Assembly (NCBI RefSeq): GCF_900106755.1
Contig: NZ_FNNN01000006.1
Span: forward strand, 62,001-126,000
Length of the DNA: 64,000 nucleotides
Source of the DNA: Bacteroides faecis MAJ27
Lineage (GTDB): Bacteria > Bacteroidota > Bacteroidia > Bacteroidales > Bacteroidaceae
Reading direction: 5' to 3'
Part shown: piece by piece, positions 17,547 through 27,276 of the stretch
Numbering within the stretch: position 1 is the stretch's first letter
How the letters are laid out: every line of letters begins with the position of its first letter
Translations under genes and position numbers: made by a program
The notes under the pieces: model-generated
The model's input: only the letters and a program-made list of their open reading frames with translations
What the model was told of the DNA's origin: nothing
Databases searched by the model: none

Positions 17547-19514
17547 TTATTTTTGTCGGTTTGTACCTTGAATATCTCCACCCCGTATACTCCAGGAATC
17601 TGTTTCCAACGTTTTATTAATGTCAAACGCTTTTATAGAACCTATATTGCTCGCTCCAATAGTACCACAATAAAGACGCTTGTCCGGACCAATCGAAACG
17701 GACGCCATTACCTGTTGACCCACAGATTCTTCATAAACAGTACTTCCATCTGCCGTATTAAGTCCGAAAATCTTATTATTTGACTGCGTTCCGATATAAA
17801 GAACACCATCTGTACTCAACGCAGCACCACTGTAGTTCAGGTTATTATTTACCTTCTTCACCCATACTTTTGAACCGTCAGCGTCTACGGCGTAAACTGT
17901 TTGCGAGCCTTTTTCAGTAAAGTAAACAACACCTTTCTTATCTACGATAGGGAAATAAGCATCACCGCCTGTTGTCGGATAGGTCCATTTTTTGGTTCCG
18001 TTCGTGATATCAACAGCAACAAGTCCAGCCTTTGACTTCAAAGTTGCGTAAAGCGTGTTGCCATTCAAAGCAAAAGTTCCCTGCTCCGTCACATTGACAC
18101 CACTGAGTTTCCAAAGTTCTTCCTTATTTGCGCTGAAAGCATAAATAGCTTCACTGGTACCTGCATAGATATTTCCGTTTCTATCAATAGCCACTGCACT
18201 GCCTGTTGTCCCATCAAGAGATTGTTGCCATTTAATCGCACCATTCGCAACATCGAGTGCATATAACGTACTTTTATTAGTCAAACAATAGAGTACACCA
18301 TCAGCAGACAAAGCAGGGAACGCACCTATCGGTCCGTCTAATTGCAATGACCATTTCTGAGTACCATTCGGATTTATGGCATACACATTCTTGATAGAAG
18401 CATCTCTCACGCACTGATAGATAGTACCGTCAGACCCCACTAATGCACCGCCGCCATAAGTTATTTTATCAATGGCAAATACCCATTTGAATTCGCCGCT
18501 GACTACATCTAAGGCAAACAAATGCCCGGCAGGCGTTGAAGTCGGAATATACATCGTCTTTCCATCTGGGGAGAATACAGGATTGGACGTCTTGACATAT
18601 CCTGTTAATCCGTTAAAATTCAGATTCAGACTATCCCATTTATATCCGACAACATTAATTTCCACACTTCCTGACTCCGTCGTATTATTCGTATATGTTA
18701 CTGTAATAGTAACTGTATAAGTTCCAGTAGCAGCAAAAGCATGCGATGGAGTCGCTTCAGCAGAAGCAGTACCATCACCAAAATCCCAACTGACGGATTT
18801 AACATTGCCACCAGTAAAATACATATCGTTATAAGCAAAGACAGCAGACTCCCAGACAACCAATTCCGTATTGACTGCTACCGGATAAATAATTCCCGGA
18901 GTAGCCACCGCTTCCGCCGAAACAGAATTCCCCATCGGATAAATACAAACAACATCAAACTTATACTCCTGATCATTAGTCAACCCTTCAACCATATATT
19001 CTTCCAATGTTGTGTCATCCAATTTGATAACCTGATTGCCGGGACTTACGGTAATCTGATAATTCGTAAACCGTTCGCTGGCAGGCTTCTTCCATCTCAG
19101 CCGGACTTTCTTGTCTCCTGCTGACGCAGTCAGACCAGTCACCGGATATCTTGCATTCTTTGGCGTACAAGAAGCAGATCGCTTACTCGCCAGTCCTCCG
19201 GTATAGCGAGGTTGTACGGAGAATGTATAAGCAACATCATTGACAAGATCACTGACAGTTGCACCGGAAGCCTCAGCCTCCACAGTCATTTGCCCTCCTT
19301 CCGCTTCCGAAGAGCCCGAAGTCCAGCTAATAAGATATTCATCAGGACGGGCGTCCGGATATGCTTCCCAGGAAAGTGCCACATTCATATCTCCGGCCGT
19401 TGCCGTAAGCGTCTTTAATTCATATAAATCAAAACTTGCTTTTGGCAGTTCTTCGTCACAAGCTGCACAAACTGCCGTAATGACAAACAACAAGCTATAT
19501 ATTATTTTTTTCAT
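17547..19514 (-). CDS. FN3-PKD-PQQ-propeller surface lipoprotein (ligand-binding candidate)
   Basis: 655 residues, lipobox VCAAC (Cys19). Two fibronectin type III-like domains cover about 30-205 (MNVALSWEAYPDARPDEYLISW and KVRLRWKKPASERFTNYQITV). A PKD domain follows at about 215-295 (SWDFGDGTASAEATPSHAF). The rest, to the C-terminus, is a PQQ-like beta-propeller with repeated blades (YALDVANGAIKWQQSL, VAVDITNGTKKW, IFGLNTADGS). Its place directly after SusD is that of surface glycan-binding proteins. A binding role is inferred; an enzymatic role for the propeller is not excluded. Confidence 0.82.
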   Translation of the reverse strand: MKKIIYSLLFVITAVCAACDEELPKASFDLYELKTLTATAGDMNVALSWEAYPDARPDEYLISWTSGSSEAEGGQMTVEAEASGATVSDLVNDVAYTFSVQPRYTGGLASKRSASCTPKNARYPVTGLTASAGDKKVRLRWKKPASERFTNYQITVSPGNQVIKLDDTTLEEYMVEGLTNDQEYKFDVVCIYPMGNSVSAEAVATPGIIYPVAVNTELVVWESAVFAYNDMYFTGGNVKSVSWDFGDGTASAEATPSHAFAATGTYTVTITVTYTNNTTESGSVEINVVGYKWDSLNLNFNGLTGYVKTSNPVFSPDGKTMYIPTSTPAGHLFALDVVSGEFKWVFAIDKITYGGGALVGSDGTIYQCVRDASIKNVYAINPNGTQKWSLQLDGPIGAFPALSADGVLYCLTNKSTLYALDVANGAIKWQQSLDGTTGSAVAIDRNGNIYAGTSEAIYAFSANKEELWKLSGVNVTEQGTFALNGNTLYATLKSKAGLVAVDITNGTKKWTYPTTGGDAYFPIVDKKGVVYFTEKGSQTVYAVDADGSKVWVKKVNNNLNYSGAALSTDGVLYIGTQSNNKIFGLNTADGSTVYEESVGQQVMASVSIGPDKRLYCGTIGASNIGSIKAFDINKTLETDSWSIRGGDIQGTNRQK

Positions 19515-19541
19515 CGTCTGAATTCTTTAAGTTTAACCATA

Positions 19542-20933
19542 TTAATACCCCGGATTCTGCCACAACAACTCAGTATTGTTGATTCTTTCCAATTCCGTTT
19601 TAGGAATAGGATACAGAAACTGGAAATCCTGAATTGTATGTCCCTCCGCTTTCATAGCTTCCTTGGCACCTCCCATGCGAACAAGGTCAAACCAACGGTG
19701 TCCCTCATAAGGAAATTCCTGTTGGCGTTCCAGCATAATGGCTTTACGGAAACTATCCTGATCTGCCAGTTCCGTAATCTGAACCGGAGATAAGCCGGCA
19801 CGGGTATGTACCGCATTCAAAGCAACCATTGCATCAGAAGTCTGAGAGTTGCTATAGCTGATTTCGTTCAGTGCTTCGGCATACATTAACAGTACATCGG
19901 CATAACGAAGAATAATCTGATCGTTACCGACGGTATTGTATGTCGCACTTTTCAAATCCTTGAATTTATTCATTACGCAGACTTTATCTTCTACTTTCAC
20001 ATAAGTGATCAGGTCTTTGCGTTTATCACCGTCTTTATAGCACTCCTTCAAAGCCTTTGTCTGGTTAGTATCATCTGTCAGGTTGATAATTGAAAACCAA
20101 TAGCCATGTCCTTCACCCTCAACGTCCTTATTAAAGCGCACTGCGAAAATGATTTCATCGTTCATTTTATTATCGACATCAAATACTTTATCCGGTGTGG
20201 GCATCAAAGAATATCTGCCTATCAGTTGCGAAAGTACATTGCGTGCCTCTGTCCACTTATGGAAAGTCAGATAAATCTTTCCCAGCAATGCCATTGCAGC
20301 ACCGGAGGTCGCACGTCCCGTATCAGTACCCGTATAAGAAGAAGGCAACATATTCTCATTGATAACCTGATTCAAATCGCCGGTAAGAAAATCAAAGACC
20401 TGCTGCTCTGAGCTTCTTCCGATTTTAAGAGCTTCAGCCACCGTCACCACTTTATCAGTCATCGGAATTCCACCCCACAAGCGATACATATTAAAATAAG
20501 TAAGAGCACGCACGAAAAGCGCTTCCCCTTTATATTGTTTCTTCAACGTAGCATCAAAGTCAGCTGCGTCTATTTTGTCCAATACCAAATTACAGCGATA
20601 TACTCCGTTATTAAAATTCGCCCAGGCGGATTCCAATATTCCATTAGAGGCTTTATCCGCAAACTGATCTATATCATAACGGTCTTGTGTTCCGGCAGTA
20701 GGAGCACTCAACGACAGGTTGTCACTCCGATATTCGCAGCATTCCGTGAAGTAGGAAACCTGTCCCTGCAATTTAGAATAACAGCCGATCACTGCTACAT
20801 TAAAATCGTCTGCTGTCTTGTATACTTTATCTGTAGGCACACTGCTACTTGGCTCCAAGTCGAAAAAGCTATCTGTACAGGCCACTGATACAAAAGCAGT
20901 TGCCAAGAATAGGATTTGTCTATATATTTTCAT
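19542..20933 (-). CDS. SusD/RagB-family lipoprotein
   Basis: 463 residues, lipobox SVAC (Cys19), then the SusD N-terminus CTDSFFDLEPSSSVPTDKVYKTADDF, a TPR-like middle, and the RagB/SusD C-terminal region (EFPYEGHRWFDLVRMG, FLYPIPKTELERINN). It is the surface lid of the SusCD transporter and binds the ligand. It starts 24 bp after its susC partner. At 463 residues it is shorter than many glycan-specific SusD proteins. Confidence 0.95.
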   Translation of the reverse strand: MKIYRQILFLATAFVSVACTDSFFDLEPSSSVPTDKVYKTADDFNVAVIGCYSKLQGQVSYFTECCEYRSDNLSLSAPTAGTQDRYDIDQFADKASNGILESAWANFNNGVYRCNLVLDKIDAADFDATLKKQYKGEALFVRALTYFNMYRLWGGIPMTDKVVTVAEALKIGRSSEQQVFDFLTGDLNQVINENMLPSSYTGTDTGRATSGAAMALLGKIYLTFHKWTEARNVLSQLIGRYSLMPTPDKVFDVDNKMNDEIIFAVRFNKDVEGEGHGYWFSIINLTDDTNQTKALKECYKDGDKRKDLITYVKVEDKVCVMNKFKDLKSATYNTVGNDQIILRYADVLLMYAEALNEISYSNSQTSDAMVALNAVHTRAGLSPVQITELADQDSFRKAIMLERQQEFPYEGHRWFDLVRMGGAKEAMKAEGHTIQDFQFLYPIPKTELERINNTELLWQNPGY

Positions 20934-20957
20934 ATACCGTATATTTTTTAAGGATGA

Positions 20958-23900
20958 CTAAAGTGTTATATTTAATCCAAACAAGAAAGTTTTCGCCAGC
21001 GGATATGTTCCGTAATCTTCACCCGGCGAAAGTGAATTGCTCGGACGTGCATTTACTTCCGGATTGTATCCACCGTAGTTGGTAGATGTCCAAAGGTTCT
21101 GTCCGGAGACATAGACTCTCAACTTCTCCACAAAGAAACGACGTGTCAGATTCTGAGGCAAAGTATATCCTAACGTTACATTCTGCAATCTCAAATAAGA
21201 ACCATCTTCCAGATGCCAGGTTGAAGTACGGCCATTATAACCTTTCGATTTGCGGTTGGCACGGTTCACCTGACCATTTCCGGGGTTATCCGCACTTTTC
21301 CAGCGATTCAGGGCAATCGTGGTACCATTGGTGTTTCCTTCCAGATTATCAATATAGCGACGATTCAGATTCAGAATCTCATTACCGTAAACTCCCTGGA
21401 AGTTAAAGTCAAGATCAATGCCTTTATACCATACTTTACCACCAAATCCATAGGTGAAGTCGGGCATATAGTTACCTACTATTGTACGGTCTTTGTCCAA
21501 GTCCATCACACCGTCTCCATCCACATCTACAAAACGGAAGTCTCCCGGCTGAGTATTGCTGAAATGAGGATATTTCTTCAATTCTTCTTCGTTGGAAAAG
21601 ATACCGTCCTGCACCAGCAAATAGTAACATCCGATCGGTTCGCCTACTTTTGTGATATAATAAGCATGATCTACGCTTCCGGTAGAGATAATGGGAGCAT
21701 TTCCCGGACCAAGAGCTTTTACTTCATTGGTATTCGTAGCATAGTTGGCATTAAAAGAATACCCAAAGTCTTTGGTGAAATTTTTCTGAGATGTCAAGGC
21801 TATTTCCCAACCACGGTTATTTACTTTTCCAATATTCATCAGGGCAGTGCTGTATCCGGTCAGATGAGGAACAGGAACATTCAGCAACATATTGGAGGTA
21901 TTGGTATTATAGTAATCAACTGTTATCCCCAATAATCCTTTGAACATTTGCAGGTCCACACCGACATTGACCATTGCATTCTTTTCCCAGCTTAAATCAT
22001 CATTCTTAATTGTATTGGGCTTATAACCTTGTACCAGTTGCCCGTTACCCGTACCCAGTATATAATTATCAAGAGCCATCAATGATAGATGATCGTAGTT
22101 GCCTATCTGAAAGTTACCTGTAACACCATAACTGGTTCTGATTTTCAAGTCATCTACAAAGGAGAGAAATTTCGCCTTCGTGAAGAAATCCTCCCCGCTA
22201 ACTCTCCATGCCAATGATGCGGACGGGAAATATCCCCAGCGGTTATTTTTTCCGAAACGGGAAGAACCATCCACACGAATAGCTCCGGAAGCCATATATT
22301 TACCTTTATAACTATATTGCACACGAGCCAGATAGGAAGCAATCGACCATTGGGTCTTATCAGACGCCCCCTTTATAACTGTTCCACCGGAGATCGTCTG
22401 TATATAATCATTCGGAAAATCGGTAGCCGTCACATTATCTCCTTTATAAGTTTCTTTTTGTGCAGATTGCACCAGAACCGCATTAATCGAATGATCTTCA
22501 TTAATCACTGTATTATAATTAATCTTATTCTCAATCAGCCAATTAAAATAAAAACCGGAGGAGCTGTATGCAGTAGGGTTCGACTTGATATCATAATATT
22601 TCTGGCCCAGTAAGGGTAGTTCTGACGAACGATACTGATCATTATGAGAACCATAATAATCACCACCGAAAGAAATATTATAAGTAAGTCCCTTGAAAAG
22701 TTCCAGTTCGGCAAAGACTTTCCCTACAATTGCCATACGGTCTACTACGTCCGATTGCAGATTGGCCATTGCCACAGGGTTTAATACCGCATTGTGCTGA
22801 TAGTCATTGCCAATTCTCCAATAGCCATTTCCCTGATAGTTATAACTACCGTCGGAATTATATACCGGCCACACAGGAGGCATCATCAAGGCCGACTGAA
22901 CAATACCATTCGATCCGGAAGCATCCACCCGATTGGAAGTCGAATAAGAAGGAGAGAAATTAAGACCGAATTTCAGTCTTTTATATTTTCCGTCCAGATT
23001 CATACGCATGCTATATTTCTTGAAATCAGAATTGATGATAATACCTTCTTTATCATAATAATTGGCAGAAATAAAATAACCAACGGTCTTTCCTCTGCCG
23101 GAGATAGAAACATTATGGCTGGTTGTAGCCGCACTACGGAAAATTGCATCCTGCCAGTCTGTGTCCGTTAATCCCTGATCGCCGTTCAGATAAGGAAAAA
23201 GTTCTGCAGGAATCCGTTCCCATGAATTCGGACGCATACCATTAGGGTCATTGGGTGAACCACCGGGATTAGCATCCAGATAAGAATTATCATGCCCGTC
23301 TTTGGCAAACTCCGCAAACTGATAAGCATTCAACATCGGAAGTTTTTTCGAAACACTCTGGATACCATAATATCCATCATATTGTACTTTCATTTTTTCC
23401 GACTGCCCTTGTTTGGTAGTGATAATAATTACCCCATTTGATCCGCGGCTACCATAAATCGCAGCAGACGAAGCATCTTTAAGTACCTCTACCGACTCGA
23501 CATCATTATTATTCAGATTGGCAAAGCCACGCTCCACAGGTACACCGTCAATGATATAGAGAGGATCACTCCCCGCATTGACTGTACTGATACCACGAAC
23601 ACGGATACTGACACTTCCTTCCGGGTCACCGCTCGGCTGAGTCACTTGCACTCCCGGCATCTTTCCAGCTAATGCCTGACGAAAGTCGGAAGCAGAAACC
23701 TCCGCAATCTGCTCGGCTTTCACGGAAGAGATGGAAGTAGACACATCCCGTTTCCGCTGTACACCATATCCTACCACTACTACTTCATCGATCATCTTGC
23801 TGTCTTCGGTCAACGTAATCTTAGCCGTATTCTTATCTTTTGCAGAAAGGCTGACGGTCTTATAGCCAATATAGGAAATTGTCAATGTAGCCGATTCCGG

Positions 23901-24398
23901 TACATTCATCAACGAATATCGTCCGTCCATATCGGTAATCGTACCACTGCCCTCTCCTTTGATCTGGACACTGGCACCAATAACTGGCTCTCCCTTATCA
24001 TCTACAACCACTCCCTGAACGGTACGTGTACGTTGAGCGCTTTCTTCTTTAAGCGGCTGTTTACTGACAGCAATTGTATTATCGGTCCTATTGAAATAAA
24101 GTTTTGACTGAGTAGTTATCACTCCCAGAATTTGTTTAAGCGTAGCGTTTTTTACATCAAAAGAAACATGCGGAGCGTTATTTACCGTTTCCTGATCGTA
24201 GATAAATTTAAAGTTGGTCTGTTCACTGATTTTATTGAAAACATTTTCTACCGGCTCGTTTTGTACACGGAGCGTAATGTTGTTCTCTTTCAATGTCTGA
24301 GCAGCAGTCGGAGCAACTAAAAGGAAGGTGAATAGTAAAAAAGCTAAAAACGAGCAGCTATTTCTACTTTTTCCTTTACAAATAAGAAGATTATTCAT
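20958..24398 (-). CDS. SusC-type TonB-dependent transducer with STN domain
   Basis: 1146 residues. After an N-terminal signal (ending APTAAQ, about 34) come a secretin/TonB N-terminal (STN) domain at about 38-110, a carboxypeptidase-regulatory-like sandwich at about 127-205, the DEVVVVGYGVQRKRD motif, a plug at about 220-335 (SVEVLKDASSAAIYGSRGSNGV) and the beta-barrel ending in LFGLNITL. The STN domain is the part that contacts a FecR anti-sigma, and a FecR/ECF pair lies directly upstream. Ligand import should therefore switch on this locus. Confidence 0.96.
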   Translation of the reverse strand: MNNLLICKGKSRNSCSFLAFLLFTFLLVAPTAAQTLKENNITLRVQNEPVENVFNKISEQTNFKFIYDQETVNNAPHVSFDVKNATLKQILGVITTQSKLYFNRTDNTIAVSKQPLKEESAQRTRTVQGVVVDDKGEPVIGASVQIKGEGSGTITDMDGRYSLMNVPESATLTISYIGYKTVSLSAKDKNTAKITLTEDSKMIDEVVVVGYGVQRKRDVSTSISSVKAEQIAEVSASDFRQALAGKMPGVQVTQPSGDPEGSVSIRVRGISTVNAGSDPLYIIDGVPVERGFANLNNNDVESVEVLKDASSAAIYGSRGSNGVIIITTKQGQSEKMKVQYDGYYGIQSVSKKLPMLNAYQFAEFAKDGHDNSYLDANPGGSPNDPNGMRPNSWERIPAELFPYLNGDQGLTDTDWQDAIFRSAATTSHNVSISGRGKTVGYFISANYYDKEGIIINSDFKKYSMRMNLDGKYKRLKFGLNFSPSYSTSNRVDASGSNGIVQSALMMPPVWPVYNSDGSYNYQGNGYWRIGNDYQHNAVLNPVAMANLQSDVVDRMAIVGKVFAELELFKGLTYNISFGGDYYGSHNDQYRSSELPLLGQKYYDIKSNPTAYSSSGFYFNWLIENKINYNTVINEDHSINAVLVQSAQKETYKGDNVTATDFPNDYIQTISGGTVIKGASDKTQWSIASYLARVQYSYKGKYMASGAIRVDGSSRFGKNNRWGYFPSASLAWRVSGEDFFTKAKFLSFVDDLKIRTSYGVTGNFQIGNYDHLSLMALDNYILGTGNGQLVQGYKPNTIKNDDLSWEKNAMVNVGVDLQMFKGLLGITVDYYNTNTSNMLLNVPVPHLTGYSTALMNIGKVNNRGWEIALTSQKNFTKDFGYSFNANYATNTNEVKALGPGNAPIISTGSVDHAYYITKVGEPIGCYYLLVQDGIFSNEEELKKYPHFSNTQPGDFRFVDVDGDGVMDLDKDRTIVGNYMPDFTYGFGGKVWYKGIDLDFNFQGVYGNEILNLNRRYIDNLEGNTNGTTIALNRWKSADNPGNGQVNRANRKSKGYNGRTSTWHLEDGSYLRLQNVTLGYTLPQNLTRRFFVEKLRVYVSGQNLWTSTNYGGYNPEVNARPSNSLSPGEDYGTYPLAKTFLFGLNITL

Positions 24399-24500
24399 AA
24401 ATTTGTGCGTTTTAGTAATTGACTAAAGTTATTAAAAACAAGCAACGTGCGATACGTTATTCATTTGGGTCGAAGCGAATGAATATCCGTCCGGGTTGCG

Positions 24501-24536
24501 GATAGAAGCATTCCTTAGGAGTGCTTCTATCTTTTT
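24501..24536. terminator. Strong 14-bp hairpin between fecR and susC
   Basis: GATAGAAGCATTCC (24501-24514) and GGAGTGCTTCTATC (24518-24531) pair with one G-U and a 3-nt loop. The T-run (24532-24536) follows on the plus strand, so as a terminator it would act on plus-strand RNA. On the minus-strand message it lies about 100 nt before susC and could act as a processing or stability element. Confidence 0.6.
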
Positions 24537-24610
24537 AGGGAGTTTCTATGAGGGTGATGCTTTCATTCTGTCCTTATTAACGGGTTAAACATTGATCTAT
24601 TTTTTAATTC

Positions 24611-25597
24611 TCATTTTTTATAAAGAAGTATATTCCTGCCTTCTTTCTTATAATTGATATCACTGATAAATTCGATGGATTTAAGTACGGACTCCAGACT
24701 CTTATTGTCATGTTCACCGGTAATCAGATTATCAAATTCCTGTCCGGAAGCAAAGGTTATCTGACAATTATAAACACGTTCCAGTTCTTTTGCCACATCC
24801 CGGATCGGAGTACTGTTAAAACGCAGGCTTCCCTTGATCCAGACTGCTACCCCACGTTCTTCCTTCTTCTTACTATATTCACTGGAAACGGTATTTATCA
24901 GAACTTGTTCTTTTGCAGTCAATCGCATCATTGCTTCCGGCAGATCAACCTGTACTTTGCCACTCTCTACACTTACCGATACGATTTCATCCGTAGAGTA
25001 AGATTTTACATCAAACCGAGTTCCCAAAACACGAACATCCAGTCGCTTCGTCTGTACAATAAACGGCATATCTTCATTATGGGCAACCCTGAAATATCCT
25101 TCTCCTTCCAGTTCCACTTTCCGGATATCCCCTTGAAAAGAATCAGGATAACGTACTTGTGAACAAGAGTTCAACACTAATATAGTTCCGTCCGGTAATT
25201 CCACCCGTTTCTTCTCTCCAAAAGAGGTTGAGATTTCAGCGAAAGTTATCTGCTGCTCACTCATATACCGGAAATAGCTGATACTTCCTGTCACGATGGC
25301 TATTACAGCCGCCACACTGGCTGCAATCGTCATTACCCGACGGAACCAGGTACGTTTCTTATGTTCAATATGTTTCAGCAACTGGCGAGCCTCCTTTTTA
25401 TACTTCTCACGCTCCAAGTCAGTAACAGGCTGCTGGCTGACGGATTCCTCCCAGACTTCGGCAGACAACTCATCCAATATATCTTTATGGTCAGCATCTC
25501 TCATACTTTCCAGTAACTGCGATGCTTCCTCCCGGATGTACATATCATCCAGATAGCGACGTAATTTGTTTTTTTCTGTCTTCGTATCTTTCATCAT
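24611..25597 (-). CDS. FecR-family anti-sigma factor
   Basis: 328 residues. A cytoplasmic N-terminal part (1-82) is followed by one membrane segment at about 85-106 (VMTIAASVAAVIAIVTGSISYF), then the periplasmic FecR domain (ISTSFGEKKRVELPDGTILVLNSCSQVRYP, GEGYFRVAHNEDMPFIVQT) and a C-terminal STN-interacting part (GSLRFNSTPIRDVAKELERVYN). It holds the neighbouring ECF sigma factor and relays the signal from the STN domain of the SusC protein. It lies 84 bp after the sigma gene and 212 bp before susC. Confidence 0.95.
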   Translation of the reverse strand: MMKDTKTEKNKLRRYLDDMYIREEASQLLESMRDADHKDILDELSAEVWEESVSQQPVTDLEREKYKKEARQLLKHIEHKKRTWFRRVMTIAASVAAVIAIVTGSISYFRYMSEQQITFAEISTSFGEKKRVELPDGTILVLNSCSQVRYPDSFQGDIRKVELEGEGYFRVAHNEDMPFIVQTKRLDVRVLGTRFDVKSYSTDEIVSVSVESGKVQVDLPEAMMRLTAKEQVLINTVSSEYSKKKEERGVAVWIKGSLRFNSTPIRDVAKELERVYNCQITFASGQEFDNLITGEHDNKSLESVLKSIEFISDINYKKEGRNILLYKK

Positions 25598-25681
25598 ATA
25601 TTCAAATAAGGGTGCTGATTTCTCCCCTTCGTATTAGTAATACACAAAGGCAGGAAACAGCTAGGGTATGATTAACATTTA

Positions 25682-26284
25682 TTATAAATTCAGACAAAGT
25701 AGAATCAGCAATATGTCAGCAGAAGTACCCGAATATTTAGTCAAGTAGGCACGAATCACTTTCAACGAAACAGAAATATGCTCCTGTACGGTATTGACAG
25801 AGATTCCCAGCGCTTCGGCAATTTCTTTATGGGACATCTGCAAATCGCGGCTCATATTAAAGACTTCACGCTGACGGGGAGTCAATTGTTCCAGTGCGCG
25901 GCTAACGACATCCTTCAAATCATCGAACAATATTTTATTATTCGTTTCATTGGCCGAATCAACCGCATGAGAAAGGATATGCTCTTTCAACTTATCTTCA
26001 TTCGCCATATCCCGTATCTGATTAAGAATACGATTGCGTACAATCGTATATAAATAGGAGGAGAAAGACGCATCCGGATTGATAAAACGCCTGCTTTGCC
26101 ATACAACCGTAAACGCGTCCTGAAAAATATCTTCGGCAAACTCACGAGATTTGACGAACTTCATCGCAAAATACAGCAAGCGATTCTTATAGGCGGCATA
26201 GAGTTCGCAAAAGGCATCCTCATCGCCGTCTATCAGACGGAGAACTAACTCCCGTTCGTCCATAAGCGTGTCTGTTGCGTACAT
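25682..26284 (-). CDS. ECF RNA polymerase sigma factor, Bacteroides expansion family
   Basis: 200 residues from the ATG at 26284. A GTG at 26305 in the same frame is unlikely because it falls inside the -7 promoter element TACCTTTG (26305-26312). Region 2 is DAFCELYAAYKNRLLYFAMKFVKSREFAEDIFQDAF and region 4 is LEQLTPRQREVFNMSRDLQMSHKEIAEALGISVNTVQEHI, a helix-turn-helix. It is predicted to direct transcription of the downstream SusCD locus when released by FecR. Confidence 0.95.
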   Translation of the reverse strand: MYATDTLMDERELVLRLIDGDEDAFCELYAAYKNRLLYFAMKFVKSREFAEDIFQDAFTVVWQSRRFINPDASFSSYLYTIVRNRILNQIRDMANEDKLKEHILSHAVDSANETNNKILFDDLKDVVSRALEQLTPRQREVFNMSRDLQMSHKEIAEALGISVNTVQEHISVSLKVIRAYLTKYSGTSADILLILLCLNL

Positions 26285-26304
26285 ATTTTCTTTACTTTTG
26301 GGCA

Positions 26305-26312
26305 CAAAGGTA
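26305..26312 (-). promoter_or_regulatory. -7 promoter element of the ECF sigma gene
   Basis: TACCTTTG on the minus strand. TTTG occurs only 14 nt upstream, so the -33 is not standard. It fixes the sigma start at 26284. Confidence 0.55.
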
Positions 26313-26476
26313 TTGTTATGATGTTACAAACGTATGTATTTTTTCTGAAATAAAAAAATAACCTTCTTTCTTATTGAGTTTCCGGCCGAGAACTTTGTGT
26401 ACTCTTTAATTGTTGTCCTATTATAAAAGTGCGAACAAAGCACACAACAAAGTTCTATAAAAAAGAAAGGAAGATT

Positions 26477-27181
26477 ATGAAAAAAGTAATCGACAGAGCT
26501 TCATCAAGAGGCTATTTTAATCATGGCTGGCTCAAAACCCACCACACATTCAGTTTTGCCAACTATTACAATCCGGAAAGAATCCATTTCGGAGCCTTGC
26601 GAGTGCTGAATGATGACAGTGTAGACCCGTCGATGGGATTTGATACTCATCCACATAAAAATATGGAAGTAATTTCCATTCCGTTGAAAGGGTATCTGAG
26701 ACATGGCGACAGTGTACAAAATACGAAAACGATTACTCCCGGTGATATCCAAGTGATGAGTACGGGCAGTGGTATCTATCATAGTGAGTATAACGACAGC
26801 GATGAGGAACAATTGGAATTCCTGCAAATATGGGTATTCCCCCGAATCGAGAATACGAAACCCGAATATAACAATTTCGATATACGTCCGCTGCTGAAAC
26901 CGAACGAGTTATCTCTGATCATTTCACCGAACGGCAAGACACCGGCCTCCATCAAACAGGATGCCTGGTTCTCTATGGGAGACTTCGATACGGAAAGAAG
27001 CATCGAATATTGTATGCATCAGGAAGGTAACGGAGCTTATCTGTTTGTGATAGAAGGAGAGATCAGCGTGGCCGATGAACATCTGGCCAAACGTGACGGC
27101 ATCGGAATATGGGATACCAAAAGTTTCTCTATCCGCGCTACCAAAGGAACCAAACTTCTGGTAATGGAAGTACCCATGTAA
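26477..27181 (+). CDS. Pirin family protein
   Basis: 234 residues from the ATG at 26477, which has a good ribosome-binding site (AAAGGAAG) 5 nt before it; a GTG at 26429 in frame is less likely. The cupin metal site is in FDTHPHKNMEVISIPLKGYLRHGDS (His58, His60) with a further His/Glu in SGIYHSEYND. Pirins are iron-binding cupins, some with quercetinase activity. The role here is unknown. Divergent from the sigma gene. Confidence 0.92.
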   Translation: MKKVIDRASSRGYFNHGWLKTHHTFSFANYYNPERIHFGALRVLNDDSVDPSMGFDTHPHKNMEVISIPLKGYLRHGDSVQNTKTITPGDIQVMSTGSGIYHSEYNDSDEEQLEFLQIWVFPRIENTKPEYNNFDIRPLLKPNELSLIISPNGKTPASIKQDAWFSMGDFDTERSIEYCMHQEGNGAYLFVIEGEISVADEHLAKRDGIGIWDTKSFSIRATKGTKLLVMEVPM

Positions 27182-27221
27182 AAAATATTATTTCTAGTTT
27201 TATTCTATTCTATTTAAATGA

Positions 27222-27251
27222 AGCGGTCCCACTCTACAGAGTGAGACCGTT
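27222..27251. terminator. Bidirectional hairpin between pirin and dsbD genes
   Basis: AGCGGTCCCACTCT (27222-27235) and AGAGTGAGACCGTT (27238-27251) pair over 14 positions with one G-U and one mismatch. It lies between two convergent genes, 40 bp after the pirin stop, and a short T-run follows on the plus strand. Confidence 0.75.
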
Positions 27252-27276
27252 TCTCATTGATAGTTATATCTTCGGA

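Noticed and set aside
26285..26305. GTG start for the ECF sigma gene at 26305
   Set aside because: The GTG lies in the -7 promoter element; the ATG at 26284 is downstream of the likely transcript start.
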